DNA of 64,000 bases, taken from positions 283,788 to 347,787 of the forward strand of contig JADCLS010000007.1 of assembly GCA_026702845.1 (NCBI GenBank), given 5' to 3'. Source of the stretch: Candidatus Heimdallarchaeota archaeon. Its GTDB lineage: Archaea; Asgardarchaeota; Heimdallarchaeia; Heimdallarchaeales; Kariarchaeaceae. Below are positions 51,890-60,532 of this stretch, piece after piece; position 1 is the first letter of the stretch, and the number at the start of each line of letters is the position of its first letter. Made by a program: the position numbers and the translations under genes. Below the pieces are notes generated by a model. That model saw only the letters and a program-made list of their open reading frames with translations, had not been told where the DNA came from and ran no database searches.

Positions 51890-52795
51890 ATGCCAGTCTC
51901 CAGTATTCATATTCTTTTCACCTATGAGTGTACAAGATCATGCAAACACTGCTTTGTATATGGATCTCCCTCTGCAAATGCTCAGTTCACCATAGAACAA
52001 ATAAAAGAACTATTAGATCAAATCAAAGCTATAGATACAATTGATACAATTTATTTTGAAGGCGGAGAACCCTTTTCACAAATAGAATTATTGCTTACAT
52101 CAATTCAAATTGCAGATTCAAAGGGATTCAAAATAGGAATAGTAAGTAATGGATACTGGGCTACTACAGAGGAGGAGGCAAGGATTATTCTCCTTGAATT
52201 AAAAAAATACAACATCGTTGATTTGAGTATAAGCGATGATGAGCTACATTCTCATGGCCATAAATTTATTGCTCCCAAATATGCAGTAAAGATTGCACAT
52301 GAACTAGGCTTACCTGTAGGTGTTATATCTATTGAAGAAGGCGATTGTGATACATCAATTGAGAGAGGTAAACCGATACTTGGTGGGAATATTAGATTAA
52401 GGGGGAGAGCAGTGGAAACCTATGGTAATTCATATAAAACTCGTTCTTTCCATACTTTCACTTCCTGTCCTCATGAGGATTTGGTTTCACCTGAACGTGT
52501 ACATATCGATGCCTTAGGAAATGTTCAGATCTGTCAGGGAATAATTATAGGAAATATTTGGAAAACTCCCCTGAAAACCATTTTTGAGCAGTATGATGTC
52601 TCCAAACATCCCATTTGTTCTCATTTACATTATGGAGGACCTTTGCAACTAGGTAAGAAGTTAGGCTTCCATTTTGAGGATAAATACATCGAGGAGTGTC
52701 ATCTTTGTTATTCAATTAGAAAAGAAAATATATTCGAATTTCCTGATCATCTGCAGCCTCATCAAGTATATGGAATGAGCAGCAGTGAGTACTAA
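51890..52795 (+). CDS. Radical SAM protein with SPASM/twitch-like C-terminus
   Basis: 301 residues from ATG 51890; the frame is open upstream to TTG 51800, but homology begins at this ATG. The cluster-binding CxxxCxxC is CTRSCKHC at residues 14-21. IYFEGGEPFSQIELLL is the GGE motif. The C-terminal part has additional Cys: SCPHEDL, VHIDALGNVQICQGIIIGN (a SPASM-like G-N-x-x-x-C...GN turn), CSHLHYGG and CHLCYSIRK, suggesting an auxiliary Fe-S cluster. SPASM proteins modify peptides or proteins (thioether or C-C links), so a RiPP/protein maturase role is plausible. Confidence 0.8.
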   Translation: MPVSSIHILFTYECTRSCKHCFVYGSPSANAQFTIEQIKELLDQIKAIDTIDTIYFEGGEPFSQIELLLTSIQIADSKGFKIGIVSNGYWATTEEEARIILLELKKYNIVDLSISDDELHSHGHKFIAPKYAVKIAHELGLPVGVISIEEGDCDTSIERGKPILGGNIRLRGRAVETYGNSYKTRSFHTFTSCPHEDLVSPERVHIDALGNVQICQGIIIGNIWKTPLKTIFEQYDVSKHPICSHLHYGGPLQLGKKLGFHFEDKYIEECHLCYSIRKENIFEFPDHLQPHQVYGMSSSEY

Positions 52796-52972
52796 GAATT
52801 TGAATTACTTTAAAATTAGATAATTTTACCATTTAATCGAATAATCGGGAAAAAACAAATTATCATTGTTAATATGCAGAAAAAACGATTACAAGGGCCG
52901 AATTTGTAATTGCTATAAGAAAAGTATATAAATAATAATTATTTTTGATCTTTACCTAATGGGTTGAATATT

Positions 52973-53425
52973 ATGGGAATATTTGATAAGCTTTTTCAGG
53001 TAGACAATAATAAAAGTCAGTCCTTGACCTTTACAAAAGAACAAGGATTCATGGGAATACTTCTTGCCGCAACAGAGGCAGATGGGCACATAGCAGCAAC
53101 AGAATTAGAAACAATCAGAACAACTTTAGGGAGGTCAAATATGTTTCATCATCTAACTGCACCTCAATTTCAAAATATGATGAATCAAATCTTGATGATT
53201 CTCAGAAGGGATGGTATTGGTACTGTTATCAATGCAGGTGCTAGAGTATTGAATCAAGAATTAAAGGAATGTGTTTTCTCAATTGCCGTAGATCTCGTTC
53301 TCTCTGATGGTGTGTTAGCTAGCAAAGAAAAAGAGTTTCTAGAAAACCTCCAACGAGCATTAGGTATTAGTGACGAACTCACGACTAAGATTGCCGAGGT
53401 TATGTTGATCAGAAATCGTGCATAG
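52973..53425 (+). CDS. TerB-like protein
   Basis: 150 residues from ATG 52973 (TTG 52964 is alternative). A TerB-type core: QGFMGILLAATEADGHIAATELETIRTTLGR and FSIAVDLVLSDGVLASKEKEFLENLQRALGI, two D-G-x-I/L-x-x-x-E metal-site-like repeats. TerB domains belong to tellurite-resistance/stress systems and bind divalent metal. No TerC/TerD neighbour is seen. It follows the radical SAM gene by 177 bases. Confidence 0.75.
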   Translation: MGIFDKLFQVDNNKSQSLTFTKEQGFMGILLAATEADGHIAATELETIRTTLGRSNMFHHLTAPQFQNMMNQILMILRRDGIGTVINAGARVLNQELKECVFSIAVDLVLSDGVLASKEKEFLENLQRALGISDELTTKIAEVMLIRNRA

Positions 53426-53437
53426 GATTGTTTCGTA

Positions 53438-54256
53438 ATGAAAACACCAGATATTATAATTGGAATTCATTGTGAGAAAACTAATTATTTATCTGATTTA
53501 CCATTAATATTGGATGAAATATCCAAATCTGATCAAATTATCGTTATCAGATGTTCTGGATGTAACACTCAATTTCCTGCAATAATCCATAATTCTTCAA
53601 GTTTCAATCATAAATGGGATCAATTGATCACTTTACAAAATCATGATCATAACTTGTTGTTTGAACCAAACAAGTACTGTTATCATCAAAACTGTAAGGG
53701 TCATACTTGTGTTCGTTATCCAAAAGACACTATTATTGATGAAATAGGTGAGAATCAAAAGATTTCCTTTGAAACTAATACATCTGATGATACAAAAATT
53801 CTGAAGATTTCAGATCGAAATATTCGATTCAATAAGTGTGAAGGCGATGAATTAATAATTCATGTACCTAAATTTATGCAAATGGTAGATCAAAAGTTAT
53901 CCTCTAATCTAGGAATATATGAAAATAATTCAATATTTTTCTATAATTTACACCATAAAATAAGGAGCTCTATGCTTGATGAAATCATTCTTAACAAGGC
54001 TATAACAGGGTTACCTTTCAATAATTTAGTTATTGAAGATTTAAATTCTAATATTTTTGTTTGGATTTCAGGTGAACAGAATAGAATTGAATTGGATAAT
54101 GAATTGCAATTCGGAGACATACAATGGCTTTATGTATCTGATATAAGTGATCCAGATTTGAATTTTGGTAGGTTGCATACATTTCTTGATGAAATCCGAG
54201 ATGGAACAATTGAAAATATTGATTCTATTGCCCTTCATTTCATTATTATTGAGTAA
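53438..54256 (+). CDS. Unknown Cys/His-containing protein
   Basis: 272 residues starting 12 bases after the TerB-like gene, probably co-transcribed. The N-terminal half holds CSGCNTQF and CYHQNCKGHTC, candidate zinc ligands. The C-terminal half is strand-rich (IRFNKCEGDELIIHVPKFM, DIQWLYVSDISDPDL). No known family. The operon with TerB suggests a metal- or stress-related role (inference). Confidence 0.5.
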   Translation: MKTPDIIIGIHCEKTNYLSDLPLILDEISKSDQIIVIRCSGCNTQFPAIIHNSSSFNHKWDQLITLQNHDHNLLFEPNKYCYHQNCKGHTCVRYPKDTIIDEIGENQKISFETNTSDDTKILKISDRNIRFNKCEGDELIIHVPKFMQMVDQKLSSNLGIYENNSIFFYNLHHKIRSSMLDEIILNKAITGLPFNNLVIEDLNSNIFVWISGEQNRIELDNELQFGDIQWLYVSDISDPDLNFGRLHTFLDEIRDGTIENIDSIALHFIIIE

Positions 54257-54378
54257 CTTGATTATTTAATGATCATAATTGACATTTGGTCTTAGCCGTT
54301 GATGACTTGAAAATAGAGATATTGTATGTGCTCAATTACCACAACTACCTTTTTTTATATGATTAACTAAATATTCTT

Positions 54379-55104
54379 ATGAAATATTTATCAATATTAC
54401 TTATCTTACTTATTTCTCCAATCATTAGTTCTTCAGAGCCTCTATTTATTGTTGAGGAAGGAACTAGTCTTTCCTGGAAAGTGCACTATTATCATGAAAT
54501 AGGTTCAGAGGCTACAATACAAACATCTGATGGAGAATTTACAGCAGTTGTATTCTCAGTTACAAATGATACTGTTTATGCAAATATCACCGGGAGAGAT
54601 GTGCCAGAGGGTACTTTCATGCCTGTTTCTGGGTTTTTAGGATTACTTGTGCACTCAAATGATCTAGCTCTAGTGTCATACTCGAAAATCGATGATGATT
54701 TTACCAATATTGAATTTGACAATGTTCCTCTATTCTGGCCAACATCAATAGATTACTGGCAAAGGGTGCAAGATCTGATAAATTCCTTTATTTTTAGAGA
54801 ATTCAAACTAACACTGGATGTAACTGATGAGCACTATATTATATACCAAGAATTCGATGATACACCAGTTGATGGAGATAAGGGAAATGTATCTTATATA
54901 ATTGAAATAGAAACTGGATATCTGATACATTATGAATCTCACCGAACAAATTACTTTACCCTAGATCCTCCTTTTTATAGGAGACTAATTGTAAATAGTT
55001 TACCCTTCATAGAATCACAAGTTGAGTTACCTTTCCCTTCAATCGTTCTAGGGATTATTATTTTAGCTCTTATACCCCCAAAAAAAGAGATATATCAGTG
55101 GTAA
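54379..55104 (+). CDS. Exported membrane-anchored protein, unknown
   Basis: 241 residues. N-terminal signal peptide (MKYLSILLILLISPIISS), an extracytoplasmic beta-rich domain (WKVHYYHEIGSEATIQTSDGEF...), and a C-terminal membrane helix (FPSIVLGIIILALIPP) with a short basic tail, so a type-I topology is expected. No family recognised. Confidence 0.6.
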   Translation: MKYLSILLILLISPIISSSEPLFIVEEGTSLSWKVHYYHEIGSEATIQTSDGEFTAVVFSVTNDTVYANITGRDVPEGTFMPVSGFLGLLVHSNDLALVSYSKIDDDFTNIEFDNVPLFWPTSIDYWQRVQDLINSFIFREFKLTLDVTDEHYIIYQEFDDTPVDGDKGNVSYIIEIETGYLIHYESHRTNYFTLDPPFYRRLIVNSLPFIESQVELPFPSIVLGIIILALIPPKKEIYQW

Positions 55105-55198
55105 GTATTTTATAGATTTAAACCATTGTTGTCATCTATTTTTACATATTATTAAAACATTGAAAATAAAAATTCTGTAATTCAAGTTTGAAAGGAAT

Positions 55199-56329
55199 TT
55201 GATTATATATTTAATCAAAAATGATTTTTCAACTACATCTAGCTCAACAAGTGCACATCCCAAGATTACACTGCACTATGACTTTACAGATCCAGAATCT
55301 GCAATCCGAAATTTCTATCCTGAGGTTATCAATGCAGGAGCAGATATTGTAATAATTCTTGCTCATGATACTCCCAATAAGTTGATTACTCTTGCCAATG
55401 ATGTTTCTGTTCTGAATATCCTATTTCTTGGTGGATATGGAGGAACACCAGGAGTGTACTCAGTTGGATCTTCTCTTATTACCATGGCAGATCATATGAG
55501 CAAGGGATTTGTTGTGATTGATCTAAGTTTTGACACTTCTACAAACACCCTAACCTCAATAAATGGCAGTCTAATTGCGAATATAGATGGAACCGTTCCT
55601 CCAGTAACCCTCTGTTCAGCAAATAGTAGAAAAATGGAAAGCATGTTTTGATGTGGGGCAGGTAATCTCTTTTACTTCTAGAGATGTTTATGAAAAATCC
55701 CATATAGGGAATCTAGTAACTGATGGATATCTATATCGAATGTATAAAGATACACATTCTGTATCATTTGGCCTGGATAATGGAGGAAGTGGATACCGTG
55801 ATTACTTTCGGGCTGGGAATATAAGTTACTCCGATGTGATATCTGTTATACCGTTTGAGAATAGCCTAGTAGAAGTGAGTATTTCTGGTACTGAATTGAA
55901 GGAGCTCTATCTAGAAGGAACCTATCCCCTATCTGGTGTGATTTATATTGAGGGTACTTATAAAACATTAGTTGACTGGCAGTGGAAGGAGATAATTAAT
56001 ACGGAATATTATAAAGGTATAATGTGTGATTACCTATGGTATGTGCAGTACAAAGATAGATGGGATGGATTTGATACTGGATTTCATTATAGGCAAGCCG
56101 TTGTAGATTACATCAATGATACGATTGATGATTTATCTCTACATCAAATAATACATCACAGACCAGTGAATCGAATACTGAGATTACTACTCATTATAGT
56201 AATCAAGTCATTACTAGCTTAATTACTTTGAATGAAAGCGAGATAAGCCAGACTAATTATCCAAGAACACTATTCATACTTTTATGCCTGTCTGTAGTAT
56301 ATCTTCGAAATCGTTTCAGAAAAATTTAA
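55199..56329 (+). pseudogene. Decayed surface 5'-nucleotidase (UshA-type)
   Basis: Three frame segments together read as the C-terminal half of a cell-surface 5'-nucleotidase. Segment 1 (55199-55651, TPGVYSVGSSLITMADHMSKG) is the end of a metallophosphoesterase domain. Segment 2 (55653-56222) is a 5_nucleotid_C domain (KSHIGNLVTDGYLYR, LDNGGSGYRDYFRAG, VISVIPFENSLVEVSISGTEL). The shift between them lies in the GAAAAATGG run near 55630. A second shift near 56140 leads into a Ser/Thr-rich stalk and membrane anchor (TLFILLCLSVVYLRNRFRK) ending at 56329. The N-terminal metal-site region is missing. Best read as a dead gene; a sequencing error would explain the shifts but not the missing N-terminus. 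Confidence 0.75.
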
Positions 56330-56360
56330 TCATTTAATATGTTATTGACTAATAATAGGG

Positions 56361-57140
56361 TTAATCGAGTGCTTTCTTCTTGTCTTCTTTTTTCTCAAGT
56401 TCCATTCTTCCTCTGGTGATGAGGTAGAAGGCTTCTTTCTTACCAATGATATAACCGAGATCTCCAGCCTCGAAATTATCATGTGGAAAAGCTCCAATGG
56501 CCATGACAGGATCTATCACCCCATCCCTGCGACGGACATTGACTAACCCCGACTTTTGATGTGTAACCTGATACTTTACTTCAGCAATATCCCCCTTGGC
56601 AATTTGAACCAAGGGAACAACTACTGTAGTGGTATATTTTGAAATAACCAATGCAAATAATTTTGAAGTAATGAATCCAGAGACAATTGCGATTAAAATA
56701 ATCAGATCGGTTAACTCATGCACATAGATCCACCCTATTTGTCCTGTGATAAGCATAAATACGCTAATATTTCCCAGTGCAAAATTAGATTTCAATTCAT
56801 ACGATCGATTCTTGAAGGCAGTAATATCTCCTATATCATGTATATCCACATGCACATCAAAAGTATCAATATCTGCATCCATATCAAGATGTAAATCAGA
56901 GGAAATATCAGAATCCAAATCACCTAAATCATCTGGATGATCCGCATCATGTATGTCTCCATGATCTCCATCATGTCCATCTCCATGATCTCCATCATGT
57001 CCATCCTGATCAGAAGTATCCCCATGATGCAATGCACCAAATATTATGTATATTGTGAAAATTAGCCCCAAAAAGAAGAGAATTGTGAATATTATCTCCC
57101 AAATAGAAACAGTCAGTAAATCAGCAATATACCTACTCAT
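56361..57140 (-). CDS. NfeD/YqiJ-like membrane protein with His/Asp-rich loop, copy 1
   Basis: 259 residues. Membrane helix 1 (about 11-35) is followed by a low-complexity loop rich in HDGDHGD and DxDxD motifs (about 38-105). Next come helices 2-3 (FMLITGQIGWIYVHELTDLIILIAIVSGFITSKLFALVI) and a C-terminal OB-like domain (GDIAEVKYQVTHQKSGLVNVRRRDG...AFPHDNFEAGDLGYIIG). This is the layout of NfeD/YqiJ partners of SPFH proteins. The loop probably faces the extracytoplasm and could bind divalent metal. GGTGA precedes its ATG; it follows the SPFH gene by 12 bases. Confidence 0.75.
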   Translation of the reverse strand: MSRYIADLLTVSIWEIIFTILFFLGLIFTIYIIFGALHHGDTSDQDGHDGDHGDGHDGDHGDIHDADHPDDLGDLDSDISSDLHLDMDADIDTFDVHVDIHDIGDITAFKNRSYELKSNFALGNISVFMLITGQIGWIYVHELTDLIILIAIVSGFITSKLFALVISKYTTTVVVPLVQIAKGDIAEVKYQVTHQKSGLVNVRRRDGVIDPVMAIGAFPHDNFEAGDLGYIIGKKEAFYLITRGRMELEKKEDKKKALD

Positions 57141-57152
57141 ACAATTTCACCA

Positions 57153-58787
57153 CTACTTGAGTTTATTCAGGTAATTCTCAATAACCTCATTAAAATTCGT
57201 TGATCTCATATCTTCAGGTACCTGAAAGTCTATCTCACCATTGTTGTCATAATCCAGTCCTATAATGACATTATCTTCATTATATACCGGTTTTGCATCT
57301 TTTAGTTTCTCAAAATCAGGCAAAGTACTGGATAGTTTATTGAGCTCTTTTAATTCCTTGTTTGATTTTCCCCTTAGGTTTGCTAATAAACTCTCAATAT
57401 CAAGTCCAAATGATTTTGATAAAGACATGATCTGTAACAGATTCTTGGGAATTATCCCCAGTGGATTAGCATCTCCTCCATCAGATCCTCCCATATTTAA
57501 CCAATTAATGTCGCCTACTTTCATCGAGGCAGCTATCTGAGGCAGTGTTTGGACGAGTTCTCTCATAATCATGGCCTCGTTGACGTAACCTTCTGCCTGT
57601 ACCTTTTCTCTAAGACCCTCTGCCTCTGCCAGGAGAATAGCCTTTCTACCCTCTGCTTCCGCTAGTAATGATTTCTTCTTGGCATCTGCTACTTTTTCCA
57701 GTCTGAAGGCCTCTGCTTGAGCTTGCATTTCAATTGCCTCCATCTCTGCCTTGGCCTTTAATCTGACTGCTTCAGCTTCAGCCTCTGCCATTTTCTTTCT
57801 AGCACCCGCCTCTGCAACAGCCATTCTTTGTTTTTGTTCGGCCTGTACATCCACTTCCTCGAGAACGATCCTTCTTTTCTTGGCTTCAGCCTCAAGCTCA
57901 ACCTCAATTAATCTAGTCTCAGCTTCAATTTTTAATTTCTTCTGATTGATCTCAGCAACCGATGCCTCTCTCTCCTTCTCCAATTCTTGAATTTTTCTCA
58001 GACGTATTTGTTCTGTCTCATTGAGTTTTTGTTGTTCCAGAAGAATCATCCTTTCCTTTTCTAATTCTCTTCTCCCAGCATGTTCCTCTTGTTCAGCTGT
58101 ATATAATTTCACTTGCTGAGCAGCAAAAGCCTCCTTTTTCTGGATTTCCTGATTAGTCTCAATCATGACACGTTGAGCCTCAAGACGAGCTTGCTGACGG
58201 TATTTTTCCTGGAGATCATTGAATAGTTGTTGATCCACGACCTCTACATGCCTAATTTCTGCAGTGTTAATCTTGATACCCATAGGGCCGACAACACTCA
58301 CCAACTCAGACATAATGGCATCTATAATGAGTCCTCTCTCACGGAGAACCTGATCAAGGGATAGTCTGGCCACAGTGGTTCTGACAATAGATTCAACAAG
58401 ACTACTCAATACTTTGTTTATCTCATTCATCACATTACCAGCACCAGTGATGCTAGAATAAGCCTCACGAGGGGATTCAATACGCCATACAACAAAACCA
58501 TTGACACGTACGTCCTGGTTCTCCTTGGTGATCACCTCTCCGGCATCAACAATTAAATTCTGTACAGTTGTACTGAGGACAATGAGCTCATCAATAAATG
58601 GCAAGATAAAATAGGCCCCACCATAGCCTTCTGTTCTGATTTTACCCTTTCTAAAAGCCAAGACAAAATCTCTATTTGTATATTTCTTATACCTTGATTT
58701 AATGATGGCAACGATCATCAGAAATACAAGAAAAATTGAAATAGCTATTTTAGCTCCATCTGGAATAAGATCTAAGTAGTTTTCCAT
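57153..58787 (-). CDS. Flotillin/YqiK-like SPFH protein, copy 1
   Basis: 544 residues. N-terminal membrane helix (about 11-28), SPFH/band-7 domain (about 30-200, VDAGEVITKENQDVRVNGFVVWRI, RTTVARLSLDQVLRERGLIIDAI), then a long Ala/Glu-rich coiled coil (about 200-400, EAEARRKAILLAEAEG type). A C-terminal domain holds VIIGLDYDNNGEIDF, an EF-hand-like acidic loop, and ends RSTNFNEVIENYLNKLK. SPFH proteins assemble into membrane microdomain cages. First gene of the two-gene unit with the NfeD-like protein. An inverted repeat TGACTA-N11-TAGTCA (58832-58854) lies upstream. Confidence 0.85.
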   Translation of the reverse strand: MENYLDLIPDGAKIAISIFLVFLMIVAIIKSRYKKYTNRDFVLAFRKGKIRTEGYGGAYFILPFIDELIVLSTTVQNLIVDAGEVITKENQDVRVNGFVVWRIESPREAYSSITGAGNVMNEINKVLSSLVESIVRTTVARLSLDQVLRERGLIIDAIMSELVSVVGPMGIKINTAEIRHVEVVDQQLFNDLQEKYRQQARLEAQRVMIETNQEIQKKEAFAAQQVKLYTAEQEEHAGRRELEKERMILLEQQKLNETEQIRLRKIQELEKEREASVAEINQKKLKIEAETRLIEVELEAEAKKRRIVLEEVDVQAEQKQRMAVAEAGARKKMAEAEAEAVRLKAKAEMEAIEMQAQAEAFRLEKVADAKKKSLLAEAEGRKAILLAEAEGLREKVQAEGYVNEAMIMRELVQTLPQIAASMKVGDINWLNMGGSDGGDANPLGIIPKNLLQIMSLSKSFGLDIESLLANLRGKSNKELKELNKLSSTLPDFEKLKDAKPVYNEDNVIIGLDYDNNGEIDFQVPEDMRSTNFNEVIENYLNKLK

Positions 58788-59050
58788 TGAAATTCTCTCA
58801 AATAAGCTTGAGATTCATGATTATTTAAAGGTGACTAAGTTTCTGACCTAGTCATGGATATTTTATCTTGTAAATAATATAAAAATTACCTAAGATAGAC
58901 AAAAATATTATGGAGGAGCGAATTTTTTTAAGTCATAGAAAATCAATAAAAATTTTAAAAATCTACTATAAATTAGTAAATCAATATTGAAGTAGATGGG
59001 GGTTAAAAAGAAATCTGAATATAAAATTTGAAGCTCTAATAAATTTCACC

Positions 59051-59152
59051 CTAGTCTAATGCCTCGTTCTAAATTTTCATCTCAAGCTCCATTCTAATCC
59101 TGGTGAAGATTCTTGATTTCTTTTCAATGATCGTTAATATTATGAATCCAGC
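59051..59152 (-). pseudogene. Remnant of a third NfeD-like C-terminus
   Basis: The minus strand reads AGFIILTIIEKKSRIF TRIRMELEMKI then a stop and NEALD, aligning to the C-terminal AGDLGYIIGKKDAFYLITRGRMELEKKIEKKALD of the two intact NfeD-like proteins. One in-frame TAG and many substitutions show it is dead. Upstream (59152-59235) the similarity fades into AT-rich sequence. The rest of the 58788-59050 stretch holds the SPFH promoter. Confidence 0.7.
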
Positions 59153-59235
59153 GGAACAAAAAAATTGGTTTCCTTTTTACAAATTATTATATAATAGGAG
59201 AAAGGGTTAGTAATTAAGAACTATCTTCTAATATT

Positions 59236-59424
59236 ATGAAATCTCTTAATCGTTCAAGAGTTATATCCCGAAGGAACGAGATCATTCGAGATGCATTAAG
59301 AGCTAAAGAGATTCCTATGGATCAAATTATTACCGAGGGAATAAATTTTATCATTTCAGCATTTGAAATTGCACAACAAAGAGATAAATATATTAAATCA
59401 TGGGGAAATAATTCTGATGAATGA
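59236..59424 (+). CDS. Small basic helical protein, unknown
   Basis: 62 residues, mostly helical with a basic N-terminus (MKSLNRSRVISRRNEIIRDALRAKEIPMDQIITEGINFIISAF). It lies between the two SPFH/NfeD modules on the opposite strand. The size and the Arg-rich start suggest a small DNA-binding protein of ribbon-helix-helix type, but no diagnostic motif is present. Confidence 0.4.
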   Translation: MKSLNRSRVISRRNEIIRDALRAKEIPMDQIITEGINFIISAFEIAQQRDKYIKSWGNNSDE

Positions 59425-59566
59425 TCCAATAACTAGGTCTATCCATTCTCTTGTAAAGTTTTTAACAGAGTATCGAATTAAATAAATTTAAGAGTTATTG
59501 TAACGAATTCGATGTTTCTGAACTGTTAATTGAATTGTTAGATGCGGTGTCCAATTATTCTATTGA

Positions 59567-60520
59567 TTAATCAAGAGTATCAAGTGCTTTCTTCTCTATT
59601 TTCTTCTCAAGCTCCATTCTACCCCTGGTGATGAGGTAGAAGGCATCTTTCTTACCAATGATATAGCCGAGATCTCCAGCCTCAAAATTATCATGTGGAA
59701 ATGCTCCAATAGCCATAACAGGATCTATCACCCCATCCCTGCGACGAACATTGACCAGTCCTGGTTTGAGCTTGGATACCCGGTATTTCACCTCGGCTAT
59801 ATCGCCTCTTACGATTTTAACCAGTGGAACCACCACTGTTTTTGCGTACTTTGCTATTACCATAGCAAATAGCTTGGAGGCGATATAGCCTGATAGTAAC
59901 GAGATGGCAATGATGAGATCAGTCAGCTCATGGATGTAGATCCAGCCAATCTGTCCAGTGAAGAGCATGAACACACTCACATTACCCATCATGAAGTTGG
60001 ATTTCAATTCCAGGGATCGATCCCTGAATGCAGCTACATCTTTGATGTCGTGGACATCGACGTGGAGGTCAAACTCGCCATCAAGATCCAGATCTCCCCC
60101 ATCGAGATCCAGATCTGTGTCGATGTCCCCCATGTCCCCATCCAGGTCAAGTCCATCCACATCAGTGTCTATGATGCCATCACCATCAAGATCGTAGCCA
60201 TCAATCACCCCATCTCCATCGAGATCAATGCCTACTGGTTCGAAATCCATATCTGCATCGAGGTCTATACCATCAAAATGGACATCTATCACCCCATCTC
60301 CATCCAGATCTAGACCATCTGCAATACCATCACCATCAAGATCAATCGCTGTGGGCTCAGCATCGAGATCCGCATCGCCATCCCCATCATGGTCTGCGTC
60401 ATCTCCCGACATGGCCCCGGCTATGATGTATATGGTGAATATCAGTCCAAGAAAGAAGAGCGTGGTGAATATTGCCTCCCAGGTAGCCAGTGATAGTAGA
60501 TCAACAATAAACTCGCTCAT
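59567..60520 (-). CDS. NfeD/YqiJ-like membrane protein with Asp-rich repeats, copy 2
   Basis: 317 residues. Helix 1 (about 12-35) leads into a ~130-residue loop of tandem acidic units of the DLDGDGxxD type (LDGDGIADGLDLDGDGVID, DLDGDGVIDGYDLDGDGIID), typical of calcium-binding dockerin/thrombospondin-type-3 repeats. Helices 2-3 and the OB-like domain that follow are nearly identical to copy 1 (LTDLIIAISLLSG, VNVRRRDGVIDPVMAIGAFPHDNFEAGDLGYIIG). The loop has expanded relative to copy 1, where it is His-rich. It follows the SPFH copy 2 gene by 12 bases, the same spacing as copy 1. Confidence 0.78.
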   Translation of the reverse strand: MSEFIVDLLSLATWEAIFTTLFFLGLIFTIYIIAGAMSGDDADHDGDGDADLDAEPTAIDLDGDGIADGLDLDGDGVIDVHFDGIDLDADMDFEPVGIDLDGDGVIDGYDLDGDGIIDTDVDGLDLDGDMGDIDTDLDLDGGDLDLDGEFDLHVDVHDIKDVAAFRDRSLELKSNFMMGNVSVFMLFTGQIGWIYIHELTDLIIAISLLSGYIASKLFAMVIAKYAKTVVVPLVKIVRGDIAEVKYRVSKLKPGLVNVRRRDGVIDPVMAIGAFPHDNFEAGDLGYIIGKKDAFYLITRGRMELEKKIEKKALDTLD

Positions 60521-60532
60521 TCTTCATCACCT

